A DNA stretch of 41,846 nucleotides from Deltaproteobacteria bacterium GWC2_65_14 (lineage in GTDB: Bacteria; Desulfobacterota; Deferrimicrobia; Deferrimicrobiales; Deferrimicrobiaceae), in contig MGPV01000062.1 of NCBI GenBank assembly GCA_001797615.1, forward strand, positions 1 through 41,846. The letters are read 5' to 3'. Below, in pieces: positions 1-7,433 of the stretch. The notes under the pieces were generated by a model that saw nothing but the letters and a program-made list of their open reading frames with translations, did not search any database and was not told the DNA's origin. The position numbers and the translations under genes were made by a program. Every line of letters begins with the position of its first letter. Position 1 is the stretch's first letter.

Positions 1-158
1 AAGGGGGGCTTCGCTTCGCCCGCCCTCCGCCCCCGGCTCATTCTTTTTATCTCCGCTCATCCCCCCTCCTTCGGCTGGCAAGGGGGGCTTCGCTTCGCCC
101 GCCCTCCGCCCCCGGCTCATTCTTTTTATCTCCGCTCATCCCCCCTCCTTCGGCTGGC
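1..158. repeat. Two exact 79-bp tandem repeat units
   Basis: Units 1-79 and 80-158 are identical, each starting AAGGGGGGCTTCGCTTCGCC and ending TCCTTCGGCTGGC. No gene is visible in them. A diverged copy lies in reverse orientation at 19953-20075, and the same GC-rich core recurs at 25132-25201, so this belongs to a dispersed intergenic family. An exact duplication at the very edge of the window could also be a contig-end artefact. Confidence 0.9.
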
Positions 159-213
159 TCCGCAGTGTTGTGCCCCGTCCCGAGTGCGCCTGCAACTGCT
201 TCACGCGCCGGCC

Positions 214-240
214 GGGGACCCCCCGCGAGCTAGGGTCCCC
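214..240. other. 8-bp inverted repeat upstream of a sigma-54 promoter
   Basis: GGGGACCC at 214-221 and GGGTCCCC at 233-240 are perfect complements around an 11-nt loop, 26 bp before the -24 element at 266. It could be a terminator stem for a gene outside the window (no T-run follows) or a binding site. Apart from this and the tandem repeats I see nothing else in 1-265. Confidence 0.5.
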
Positions 241-265
241 TGTTGCCGGCGGGGTCCGCCGATCG

Positions 266-281
266 TGGCACGGGCGTTGCT
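266..281 (+). promoter_or_regulatory. Sigma-54 (-24/-12) promoter
   Basis: The string TGGCACGGGCGTTGCT matches the RpoN consensus TGGCAC-N5-TTGCW throughout. GG (267-268) and GC (279-280) are 12 bp apart, the exact spacing required. Transcription would start near 292, leaving a leader of about 27 nt with an AAGGAGG ribosome site (305-311) before the ATG at 319. The activator is not in the window. Confidence 0.75.
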
Positions 282-318
282 CCTTGCGGGGGAAATACTC
301 CAACAAGGAGGTCGGGCC

Positions 319-669
319 ATGCGGGTGCATTACGTTCTGAATCACGGTGGTACGCCGGAATCCAAGCTCGCCGACGTCGAATTCCACTTCGAGGAGGGTC
401 TGCTGTCCGGACTGAAGCTGGTAGGATGTTCGGTCTGGCGCTCCCGGAAGGGGGAGGAGCCGTCGGTCCTGGTCCCGTCCCGGTCGTACGCCACCGCGGG
501 GGGGATCCGGTATTACGATCTGATCCGGCCCTCGGAGGAGGGGAGCGGTCCGAACGATCCGGGGGGAAAGCTCGCCATCCGGAACCTGAAGCAGTATCTC
601 CGGGAGGAATACCGAAAGATCGCCGAACTTCCGGAAGAGCAGGCAAGAGGGAGCAGAAGAACAGGGTAG
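319..669 (+). CDS. Small SpoVG-like conserved protein (uncertain family)
   Basis: This encodes 116 residues. The ATG at 319 is preferred over upstream in-frame starts because AAGGAGG ends 7 nt before it. The middle of the protein has a hydrophobic beta pattern (LADVEFHFEEGLLSGLKLVG), a PSRSYA motif, a YYDLIRP motif and a C-terminal helix with EEYRKI. That order (strand pair, PSR, D-hP, C-terminal helix with EEY) recalls SpoVG, a small nucleic-acid-binding protein of spore formers and many other bacteria, but identity is low and the match is by eye only. There is no signal peptide or membrane segment, so it is probably cytosolic. It follows a near-perfect sigma-54 promoter, so expression is probably controlled by an enhancer-binding protein. 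The gene is monocistronic: the next gene is on the opposite strand. The coding call is good; the function is unknown. Confidence 0.75.
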   Translation: MRVHYVLNHGGTPESKLADVEFHFEEGLLSGLKLVGCSVWRSRKGEEPSVLVPSRSYATAGGIRYYDLIRPSEEGSGPNDPGGKLAIRNLKQYLREEYRKIAELPEEQARGSRRTG

Positions 670-778
670 CCCGGTTCGCGGGTTTTCGGGGAGCAGGCGG
701 CGCGGAGGCGGTTCCAGGGCGGAAGAAACTCCCGCACACCACGGTCCGCCTCCGGTCCTTGCCCCGCCCCCGGCGGAA

Positions 779-976
779 TCAGGCGAACCTTGCCCTCGGT
801 TGTTCCACCGCGATCTGGAGCGCTTCCTGCGGGCCGGCCGCAAACATCCTTCTTGCCAGGCGCAGCAGGCCGATCAGGTTGTTGCCCCGCTCCTTGCCCC
901 GGCGCTCCACCACCCAACCGATGGGGACTTTCGTCTTCTTGACGTAATCCACCCGGTACACAGTGACGTTTCCCAC
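779..976 (-). CDS. Small conserved basic protein, function unknown
   Basis: This encodes 65 residues from a GTG at 976 with a weak CGGAG upstream. The N-terminal pattern VYRVDYVKKTKVPIGWVVER is followed by RRGKERGNNLIGLLRLARRMFA and an acidic, Ala-rich tail. I recall similar short open frames (VTVYKVDYV-KKTKVP type) in deltaproteobacterial genomes, but no function is attached to them. The protein is basic, cytosolic and has no cysteines or membrane segment. It converges on the SpoVG-like gene with about 110 bp between them, in which I see nothing. Start-site uncertainty: the valine encoded by GTG at residue 6 could also initiate. Confidence 0.65.
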   Translation of the reverse strand: MGNVTVYRVDYVKKTKVPIGWVVERRGKERGNNLIGLLRLARRMFAAGPQEALQIAVEQPRARFA

Positions 977-1050
977 GGGACGCTCCGTTGCCGCCGTACT
1001 GTATCTACTATCCTGCAGGAAATTCCCGATCGATGCAAGCGATAAAACAG

Positions 1051-1079
1051 GTGAAAAAGCCCGGGTTTCGCCATAGAAT
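1051..1079 (+). promoter_or_regulatory. Candidate sigma-70 promoter for the cytochrome-nfo operon
   Basis: GTGAAA (1051-1056) and TAGAAT (1074-1079) are separated by 17 bp and match the -35 and -10 consensus at 4/6 and 5/6 positions. The start would be near 1086, giving a leader of about 30 nt with AAGGAG at 1104-1109 before the ATG at 1116. Confidence 0.45.
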
Positions 1080-1115
1080 CATTCACTGCGCCGCACATCT
1101 TCGAAGGAGCAACCG

Positions 1116-1352
1116 ATGAAATACAGGGACCTCCATTTCCTCCTGATGGTGATGGTGGTCGTCGGGTTCCTGGTCGTCCTTTCCCTGACGGGGCGCCAGC
1201 GGTACCTGACCCAGACGCCGCCGCACCTCCAGGCCGCCTCCGACGAGGCATGCTTTGCCTGCCACGACGACGGGAAGGAGTTCCCGATGACGAAGGATCA
1301 CCCTCTCCGGAAGAAGAACTGCCGCCAGTGCCACCGTCTCAAGGCAAACTGA
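1116..1352 (+). CDS. Small membrane-anchored di-haem c-type cytochrome
   Basis: This encodes 78 residues from an ATG preceded by AAGGAG. Residues 7-25 form one hydrophobic segment that would act as an uncleaved N-terminal anchor, putting the rest in the periplasm. Two canonical haem-attachment motifs follow: C46-F-A-C49-H50 and C69-R-Q-C72-H73. Between them is HPLRKKN, and His62 could supply an axial ligand. This is one of the smallest architectures able to carry two haems, and would serve as an electron shuttle at the outer face of the inner membrane. The gene ends 8 nt before the GTG of endonuclease IV, so the two are probably co-transcribed. The haem sites are read directly; the partner enzyme is unknown. 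Confidence 0.85.
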   Translation: MKYRDLHFLLMVMVVVGFLVVLSLTGRQRYLTQTPPHLQAASDEACFACHDDGKEFPMTKDHPLRKKNCRQCHRLKAN

Positions 1353-1360
1353 AAAAAGAG

Positions 1361-2248
1361 GTGTCCCGCTCCGGCCTTCCTCCGCTGGGCGCTCACGTCT
1401 CGGTGGCCGGGGGGCTTTCCGGCGCGCCGGAACGGGGGGTCCGGATCGGGGCGGAGGTGATCCAGATCTTCTCGAAGCCGGGAACTCGCTGGATGGGGAA
1501 AGCGCTCGAGGAGGACGAGGCGGAGAATTTCCGGCGGGAATGCGCCCGAACGGGCGTCCGCAGCGAAGCCATCCATTGCGCCTACCTGATCAACCTCGGG
1601 TCCGCGAAGGAGTCGGTCCGGACCCGGTCGCTGTATGCCCTCGAGGACGAGGCCTCCCGGGCCGCCATGCTGGGCGTCCCCCATCTCGTCATGCATCCCG
1701 GATCCTGCGGCGAGGACCCCGAGGAAACGGGGATCGCCCGGATCGCGGGCGCCCTCCGGGAGTTCGGCAGGCTCCCATCGGGGGTGACGCTGCTGCTGGA
1801 GAACACGGCCGGCCAGGGGAACTCGATCGGGCGCTCCATGGAGCAGATCCGCAGGCTGATCGACGCGGCGGGGGCCCCGGGGGACGTGGCCGTCTGCCTG
1901 GACAGCGCGCACCTGTTCCAGGCGGGGTATGATATCACCGTGGACCGTGGGTGGGAGGGGCTCCTGGAGGAGCTTGCCCTGCAAGGGATTCTTCCGATCG
2001 TACGGATGTGGCACCTCAACGATTCGAAGACCCCCCTCGGGAGCCGGGTGGACCGCCACCAGCACATCGGAAAAGGGGAGATCGGGCTCCCGGCGTTTCG
2101 CAGGATCATGGCCCACCCGGTGTTCCGGGAGCTGCCGATGATCCTGGAAACGCCCAAGGACGGGGAGGACGAGTTCGAGATGGACATCCGGAATCTCGAG
2201 GCTCTCCGGAAGGCGTTCCGGGGAAAGGAAGGGAAAGGGAAGAGATGA
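1361..2248 (+). CDS. nfo: Endonuclease IV (AP endonuclease)
   Basis: This encodes 295 residues. Endonuclease IV cleaves DNA 5' to abasic sites and removes 3' blocking groups during base-excision repair, using three zinc ions in a TIM barrel. Family signatures are visible in order: GAHVSVAGGL near the N-terminus (His12 is a ligand candidate), HPGS, LLLENTAGQG, CLDSAHLFQAGYDI, WHLNDSK, RVDRHQHIGKGEIG and the terminal ILETPKD. The length fits the family (about 280-295). The open frame extends upstream, but an earlier start would overlap the cytochrome gene. The GTG at 1361 sits just after its stop codon and gives the expected N-terminus. Its stop codon overlaps the ATG of the next gene, so translation is probably coupled. 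Confidence 0.93.
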   Translation: MSRSGLPPLGAHVSVAGGLSGAPERGVRIGAEVIQIFSKPGTRWMGKALEEDEAENFRRECARTGVRSEAIHCAYLINLGSAKESVRTRSLYALEDEASRAAMLGVPHLVMHPGSCGEDPEETGIARIAGALREFGRLPSGVTLLLENTAGQGNSIGRSMEQIRRLIDAAGAPGDVAVCLDSAHLFQAGYDITVDRGWEGLLEELALQGILPIVRMWHLNDSKTPLGSRVDRHQHIGKGEIGLPAFRRIMAHPVFRELPMILETPKDGEDEFEMDIRNLEALRKAFRGKEGKGKR

Positions 2249-2838
2249 TGGAGTTCGAGTCGATCATGGATCTGGCCAAGCACCACAAGCAGGTGTTCGG
2301 CCGGATCGTCAAGTGCGAGATGTACAAGCTGGAGGAGGGGAAGATCCTGGCCCTCACGAGGATGCACGACGACTACCACGACATGAACCTCGCGGTCCTG
2401 CTGGACGACGCCTACCGGATCGAGAAGATCGCCGGGAAGATGGACCGGATCCCCTATCCCTGCTGCGAAAAGAGGCCGCTGGAGCTGCTTTCCTCCCTCG
2501 CCGGGATCGGCGTTCTGGAACGGGGAGGGCTGAAGAAGGTCAAGGAGCGGATCCCCCGGAACATGGGGTGCACCCATGTCTACGAGATGATCGAGTCCAC
2601 CTTCCGCGCGATCTTCGTCGGTTCCTACAGCATCGTCGGCCGGAAGTGGGAGGGGGTCCTCGATCTCGACCTCGAGGAGAACCGGCAGCTCGGGCTTCGT
2701 TCCCCGATCCTCGCGGACACCTGCCACGCCTTCAACCGGGAGTCGGCCGACGGGGAGGTGCTGCAGCGGGCCCTCCGGAAGGTCGGGGAGGCCGAGCGGA
2801 AGATGGAGGCGATCGAGGCGCTCAAGGGCGGAAAATAG
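2245..2838 (+). CDS. DUF2889 family protein
   Basis: This encodes 197 residues, starting at ATG 2245 inside the nfo stop region (ATGATG overlap). The pattern TRMHDDYHDMNLAVLLDD, then a Pro-Cys-Cys segment, a Leu-rich stretch with GIGVLERGG, and GCTHVYEMIESTF matches my memory of DUF2889. The conserved His/Asp and the CTH motif suggest a metal or cofactor site, but the biochemistry is not established. It is soluble, with no signal peptide. Translational coupling to nfo and the close aminopeptidase gene downstream (19 nt) indicate one operon but do not show a shared pathway. Confidence 0.75.
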   Translation: MMEFESIMDLAKHHKQVFGRIVKCEMYKLEEGKILALTRMHDDYHDMNLAVLLDDAYRIEKIAGKMDRIPYPCCEKRPLELLSSLAGIGVLERGGLKKVKERIPRNMGCTHVYEMIESTFRAIFVGSYSIVGRKWEGVLDLDLEENRQLGLRSPILADTCHAFNRESADGEVLQRALRKVGEAERKMEAIEALKGGK

Positions 2839-2857
2839 ACGATCGGACGGGAGAACG

Positions 2858-3979
2858 ATGGACACCGGGAAACAGGTCGCCCGCCTCGCGCGGATCCTCG
2901 TCAGGCACTCGGTGAAGGCGAAACGGGGGGAGATCGTCCGGATCTCCTGCGGCGATCCCGCCCGCCCGCTCGCCCTGGCCGTGTACCGGGAGGTGCTCCG
3001 CGCGGGAGCACACCCGCTCCTTTCGGCCGGGTTCGAGGAGGCCCAGCGGATCTTCTTCGAGGAGGCCTCTGCCGCCCAGGTCGCCCACCTTCCGCCGACC
3101 AGGGTCTACGAGGCGAAGCGGATCGACGCCGACATCGTCATCCTCGCGCCGGGGAACACCCGCCACCTGAGCCACATCCCCCCGAGGAAGATGGCCGAGC
3201 GGAGAAAGGCGCTCAAGCCGGTCTCCGAAATCCTTCTCCGGCGGGTCCGCTGGGTGGTGACGAATTTCCCCACCGAGGCGCTCGCCCAGGAGACCGACCG
3301 GTCGCTGCCGGAATACGAGAAGCTCTACTACCGGGCCGTGGACCAGGACTGGGCGGCGATGGCGAGGATGTTCCGGAGGGCGAAGAGGATTTTGGAAAAG
3401 GGCGAACGGGTCCGGATCACGGGAAGGGAAACCGACCTCTCCTTCTCGATCCGGGGGCGCAAGGCGATCCCCTGCGCGGGGGAGTTCAATATGCCGGACG
3501 GGGAGATCTTCACCGGCCCCGTGGAGAGCTCCGCGGAGGGGAGGATCTTCTTCGAGTTCCCCTCGATCGTCGGGGGGCGCGAGGTGTCGGGGATCCGTCT
3601 GGCCTTCCGGAAGGGGAAGGTGGTCGAGGCCGCCGCGGAGAAGAACCAGTCCTACCTGCGGGAGATGCTGGCCGCCGACCCGGGCGCCTGCCGCCTGGGG
3701 GAGTTCGGGATCGGGGCGAACGCGGGGGTGACCGAGTTCACGCGCGACATCCTGCTCGACGAGAAGATGGGGGGTACGATCCACCTCGCGGTGGGGAGGT
3801 CCTACCCCGAGTCGGGGGGGAAAAACGTCTCCGCCGTCCACTGGGACATGATCAAGGACCTGCGGAAGGACGGGGAGCTCTACCTGGACGGAAGGCCGGT
3901 CCTGCGGACCGGGAAACTGTTCGGACAGGTGCCGCGGGGGATGCGGCGGCCGCCGGGGGTCAGTAGTCGGACAGGGTGA
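2858..3979 (+). CDS. M29-family metallo-aminopeptidase
   Basis: This encodes 373 residues. It resembles thermophilic aminopeptidases of peptidase family M29 (AmpS / aminopeptidase T type), cytosolic two-metal exopeptidases that release N-terminal residues from peptides. Motifs seen are GEFNMPDGEIFTGPVE in the middle, supplying a metal-binding Glu, and near the C-terminus the block AVGRSYPESGG followed by SAVHWDMIKDLR, which carries the His/Asp ligands. Length fits the family (about 370-410). It is the last gene of the nfo operon, 19 nt after the DUF2889 gene. The final 20 bp overlap the 3' end of the convergent protease gene, and the last dozen residues (MRRPPGVSSRTG) look like an extension past the conserved fold. 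Confidence 0.85.
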   Translation: MDTGKQVARLARILVRHSVKAKRGEIVRISCGDPARPLALAVYREVLRAGAHPLLSAGFEEAQRIFFEEASAAQVAHLPPTRVYEAKRIDADIVILAPGNTRHLSHIPPRKMAERRKALKPVSEILLRRVRWVVTNFPTEALAQETDRSLPEYEKLYYRAVDQDWAAMARMFRRAKRILEKGERVRITGRETDLSFSIRGRKAIPCAGEFNMPDGEIFTGPVESSAEGRIFFEFPSIVGGREVSGIRLAFRKGKVVEAAAEKNQSYLREMLAADPGACRLGEFGIGANAGVTEFTRDILLDEKMGGTIHLAVGRSYPESGGKNVSAVHWDMIKDLRKDGELYLDGRPVLRTGKLFGQVPRGMRRPPGVSSRTG

Positions 3980-4838
3980 ACGGGATGTCGTTGTCCAGCA
4001 GGAAGCCGATCAGCAGTTCGGGGTGGATTCCCACCCCGACGCTGAAGTAGGCAGGTTCCTCCCGGCGTTCCTTTCCGGGACCGTCCTCGGTCGCCGGCCC
4101 CAGCGGGTACATGTCGGTCCGGCTCTGGACCCCCCAGAGGGAGCTCTTCACGTCGAAAATCGGACCGCCGCTCTGCCCCAGGATCCCCGGGGAGGAGGTC
4201 TCGAGGAACTTGATCTCGTACTTCCCGTCCCGGGATCTTCCGGCCCGCAGGTCCCTCGTATAGATCCCCTCCACGGGGAACCGGGTCGGATGCGCCGTTC
4301 CCGGCGAGAACTCGAACGACTGGGTCGACTCGTTGAAGGTCGCCTCGATCCGGGAAAAGGGGTAGCCGAGTTTGCACAGGCTCGTCCCGATGTCCAGCCG
4401 GGAGGGGTCCTTGATGACGGGGTAGACGGCCTGCTCCGGGGGCTCGAACGGCTCGAGCCTCCCGAGGACCAGGTCTCCGTCGGGGAGGAACTTGGGATCC
4501 TTCAACAGGACCCCTTCCTTCCCCCACCAGTAGGAGATGTGGGTGATCCACCCGGGGTCGGTGGAAAGCCGTCCGATCCGGTCGTGCTTTTCCTCGTAGT
4601 TCAGCGAGAGGTCATCCCGGATCTCCCGGACCTGCCGGTCGTAGTCGGCGATCTTCGCGACATGCTCCTGGTACAGGAAATAGGAGTTCCACAGGTGGGC
4701 CGCGGTGACGATCCATCCCTCCGGGTTCAGGATCACGAAGGCCCCGCAGGTACACCGCACCCTCTTGTCGAAAAACCTCCGGCGGATGATCACCGGACGG
4801 GTGTAGCGGCTGGCCCGCCTGCAGGCACTCGCGAACAT
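3960..4838 (-). CDS. Trypsin-like serine protease, apparently non-secreted
   Basis: This encodes 292 residues. The S1 (chymotrypsin/DegP-like) catalytic triad is recognisable: GWIVTAAHLW with the catalytic His near residue 48, DGDLVLGRLE with the probable Asp near 121, and SSPGILGQSGGPIFD containing the nucleophile in a GQSGGP motif. A CTCGAFV strand precedes the His motif. No PDZ domain follows. The first residues (MFASACRRASRYTRP) are short and basic with no convincing signal peptide, unusual for this fold, so the protein may be cytoplasmic or the true start may differ. An insertion with YYW-rich and charged segments separates His and Asp. The gene converges on the M29 peptidase with a 20-bp tail overlap, which may couple the two levels by antisense pairing. 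Confidence 0.82.
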   Translation of the reverse strand: MFASACRRASRYTRPVIIRRRFFDKRVRCTCGAFVILNPEGWIVTAAHLWNSYFLYQEHVAKIADYDRQVREIRDDLSLNYEEKHDRIGRLSTDPGWITHISYWWGKEGVLLKDPKFLPDGDLVLGRLEPFEPPEQAVYPVIKDPSRLDIGTSLCKLGYPFSRIEATFNESTQSFEFSPGTAHPTRFPVEGIYTRDLRAGRSRDGKYEIKFLETSSPGILGQSGGPIFDVKSSLWGVQSRTDMYPLGPATEDGPGKERREEPAYFSVGVGIHPELLIGFLLDNDIPFTLSDY

Positions 4839-5172
4839 GGACAGTGCCTCCGCCGCCGGCGCCTCCCGGAGACAACCGGGACGCCCGGCCCTGTCGAGGG
4901 AAACCGACTCCTCTCCCGCCCCGCGCGGGAGAACCTGCTTTCGCTATCGGCTGGTGAACTGCCAGGAAAAACCGTTGACGGGATCCGTGCCTTTGCCCCC
5001 ATTGTACCGGGAATGGAAAGGGCTCCACAACCGGTTTTTTCCCGGGGAACAGGGGTGGTCCCCCGCGTGCGGAAGCCGTATACTGTGACGCGGATCCGGC
5101 CCGGCTCCGGGAGCGCGGGTTTCCCGAATGGGGTCCGGGTACCTTGTTTCATGGAACCGGAAAGGAGAGGCG
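4839..5172. promoter_or_regulatory. Divergent promoter region, protease / FKBP isomerase
   Basis: This 334-bp gap holds no convincing gene. For the minus strand, TACAAT (5006 to 5001) lies 18 bp from TTGTGG (5030 to 5025), giving a leader of about 155 nt for the protease. That leader contains a perfect 8-bp hairpin, TCTCCCGC / GCGGGAGA (4912-4919 and 4925-4932). For the plus strand, TATACT at 5079-5084 is a good -10 hexamer without a clear -35, about 90 bp before the isomerase start. Confidence 0.4.
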
Positions 5173-5874
5173 ATGAACCTTCGGTGGATGGCAGCGTTGG
5201 CCGCGCTCCTGCTGGCCGCAACCGCGGGCGCGGAGGGGACTCCGCAGGGGAAGGAACTCCAGGAGAAGAAGGAGCGGGTGAGCTACAGCATCGGGATGGA
5301 TATCGGAAGGAACCTGAAGCAGCAGCCGTTCGAGGTGGATCCGGATCTGCTCGCGCAGGGGGTGCGGGATGCCTTCGCCGGGGGGAAGACCCTCCTCACG
5401 CCGGAGGAGGCCCGGCAGACGCTTGCGGATCTCCAGAAGGAGCTGATGGAGAAGCAGCAGGAGCAGGTCCGGCGGATCATGGAGAAGAACAGGAAGGAAG
5501 GGGAGGAGTTCCTCGCCGCGAACAAGAAGAAGAAGGGGGTGGTCACGCTTCCCAGCGGTCTGCAGTACAAGGTGCTGAAGGCGGGAAGCGGGAGCAGCCC
5601 GAAGCTGACCGACACGGTGGAGACGAACTACCGCGGGACCCTGATCGACGGGACCGAGTTCGACAGCTCCTACCAGCGGGGGGAGACGGCCACCTTCCCG
5701 GTGAGCGGCATCATCGAGGGGTGGAAGGAGGCGCTCCAGAAGATGAAGGTCGGCGACAAGTGGCAGCTCTTCGTCCCCGCGGAGCTCGCCTACGGGGAAC
5801 GGGGAGCGGGACGGGAGATCGGCCCGAACCAGGCCCTGATCTTCGAGATCGAGCTGCTCGGAATCAAAAAGTAG
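5173..5874 (+). CDS. FKBP-type peptidyl-prolyl isomerase, exported (FkpA/Mip-like)
   Basis: This encodes 233 residues from ATG 5173, with AAAGGAGAGG just upstream. Residues 1-20 form a signal peptide ending around TAGAEG. Residues about 25-120 are a helical, Lys/Gln/Glu-rich dimerisation domain (YSIGMDIGRNLKQQ, then EKQQEQVRRIMEK). The FKBP catalytic domain fills the C-terminal half, from GLQYKVLKAGSG through VETNYRGTLIDGTEFDSS, GIIEGWKEALQKMKVGDKW and LAYGERGAG to LIFEIELLGIKK. These are the conserved drug- and proline-binding blocks of the family. The layout is that of FkpA / Mip: a periplasmic or outer-membrane-associated foldase. No lipobox Cys is present. The gene is monocistronic. Confidence 0.93.
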   Translation: MNLRWMAALAALLLAATAGAEGTPQGKELQEKKERVSYSIGMDIGRNLKQQPFEVDPDLLAQGVRDAFAGGKTLLTPEEARQTLADLQKELMEKQQEQVRRIMEKNRKEGEEFLAANKKKKGVVTLPSGLQYKVLKAGSGSSPKLTDTVETNYRGTLIDGTEFDSSYQRGETATFPVSGIIEGWKEALQKMKVGDKWQLFVPAELAYGERGAGREIGPNQALIFEIELLGIKK

Positions 5875-6149
5875 GGCGCCCGGCGGAGCCCCTTCCTGAT
5901 CCTGCACCCTTTTCCTTGCGTTCCGCATCCAACGGTGATAGGGTAAGGTATTTTATGGGAATACTTTTGGAATTCCCCACGGAACGATCCTTCCGCGAAC
6001 GCGATTCGGATGCCTCCGGGGCAAACGGCCGCGCCTCCCATTCGGCGTAGGGGTTGACACGAAGTGAACCGGCGCGGGTGTGCCCCGCGCCAGGCGGCGC
6101 CAGGGAACCGGACTGCGCGCCGGGAAAAACAGATCAAGGAGAACATCGA

Positions 6150-7427
6150 ATGACGTTTGAACAGCTAGGGCTCGCGCCGGAACTGCTCCAGGCGGTGCGG
6201 ACCCAGAACTACGAAACGCCCACCCCGATTCAGGTAAAGGCGATCCCCCTCGTGCTGGAAGGAAAGGATCTGCTGGGGTGCGCGCAGACCGGCACGGGAA
6301 AAACGGCCGCCTTCGCGCTCCCGATCCTGCAGCGGCTCAACGGAGCGTCCCCCCGAGGGGGGGAACCGCGCGGGAACAAGGGGCGGGCCGGCAGGCCGAT
6401 CCGGGCCCTCGTGCTCGAACCGGCCCGCGAACTGGCGCTGCAGGTGGCGGAAAGCTTCGGAGACTACGGGTCCCGCACCGGTCTCCGCACGACGGTGATT
6501 TACGGGGGGAAGAAGCAGGGACCGCAGGCCGACGCGTTGCGTCGCGGGGTGGACATCCTCGTGGCGACGCCGGGCCGCCTGCTCGACCTGCACTCCCAGG
6601 GCCTGCTTCGGCTGGACACGGTGGAGATCTTCGTGCTGGACGAAGCCGACCGGATGCTCGACATGGGGTTCATCCAGGACATCCGCCGGATTGCCGCCCT
6701 GCTTCCCGGGAAGCGGCAGACCCTCTTCTTCTCCGCGACGATGCCGGAAGACATCCGGCGCCTGGCCTCCACGATCCTGCGAAACCCGATCCGCGTCGAG
6801 GCGGAGCCTCCCTCCTCCGCGGCGGACGGGGTGGAGCATCGGGTCTACCATGTGGACCGGAACAACAAGCCGGCGCTTCTCCTGCACATCCTCTCCGATC
6901 CTTCGGTCCGCAGCGCATTGGTGTTCACCCGTACCCGGCGAGGGGCCGACCGGGTGGCCCGGAACCTGGTCCGGGGGCGCATCCACGCGGAGGCGATCCA
7001 TGGGGACCGGTCCCAGGCGGCGCGGGAGAACGCCCTCGAGGAGTTCAAGCGGGGAAAAACGCGGGTCCTCGTGGCGACCGACGTCGCCGCGCGAGGGATC
7101 GACATCGCGGAACTGTCCCACGTGCTGATCTACGACATTCCGGAAGACCCCGGCTCCTACATCCACCGCATCGGCCGGACGGGGCGCGCCGGCGCGACGG
7201 GGATCGCGATCTCCCTCTGCGACATCCCGGAACGCCAACTGCTTTCCGCCATCGAGAAGCTGATCCGCCGCCACCTCGATGTCGTGGAGGACCATCCCTT
7301 CCCGTCGGCCCTCCGCCCGGGGCTGCCGACCCGGATCGGGCCTCCCAGAACGGCGGGGCCCCGGCCCTACATGATCAGCGTGGACAAGCTCTTCGACCGG
7401 GAAGCGGAACAGCGCACCGCCGTGTAG
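6150..7427 (+). CDS. DEAD-box ATP-dependent RNA helicase (RhlE/DeaD type)
   Basis: This encodes 425 residues from ATG 6150, with AAGGAG at 6137-6142. The helicase motifs appear in the usual order: Q-motif NYETPTPIQ, Walker A AQTGTGKT (residues 44-51), PARELALQ (Pro-Ala instead of the usual Pro-Thr), GGKKQGPQ, TPGRLLDL, DEAD (164-167), SAT, ARGIDI and HRIGRTGRAG. It unwinds short RNA duplexes, in ribosome assembly or mRNA turnover. After the core only a short tail ends in YMISVDKLFDREAE, so there is no basic RNA-binding extension. RhlE is the closest by layout. The 275-bp region upstream has a lone TTGACA (6054-6059) without a paired -10. The stop lies 6 bp from the convergent gene's stop. Confidence 0.93.
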   Translation: MTFEQLGLAPELLQAVRTQNYETPTPIQVKAIPLVLEGKDLLGCAQTGTGKTAAFALPILQRLNGASPRGGEPRGNKGRAGRPIRALVLEPARELALQVAESFGDYGSRTGLRTTVIYGGKKQGPQADALRRGVDILVATPGRLLDLHSQGLLRLDTVEIFVLDEADRMLDMGFIQDIRRIAALLPGKRQTLFFSATMPEDIRRLASTILRNPIRVEAEPPSSAADGVEHRVYHVDRNNKPALLLHILSDPSVRSALVFTRTRRGADRVARNLVRGRIHAEAIHGDRSQAARENALEEFKRGKTRVLVATDVAARGIDIAELSHVLIYDIPEDPGSYIHRIGRTGRAGATGIAISLCDIPERQLLSAIEKLIRRHLDVVEDHPFPSALRPGLPTRIGPPRTAGPRPYMISVDKLFDREAEQRTAV

Positions 7428-7433
7428 CATTGT

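Noticed and set aside
5056-5070. Sigma-54-like TGG...TGC with 12-bp spacing before the FKBP gene
   Set aside because: It lacks CA after TGG and the TT of the -12 element; the flanking bases do not match.
6054-6059. TTGACA upstream of the DEAD-box gene
   Set aside because: No acceptable -10 hexamer occurs at 15-19 bp, so it is not reported as a promoter.
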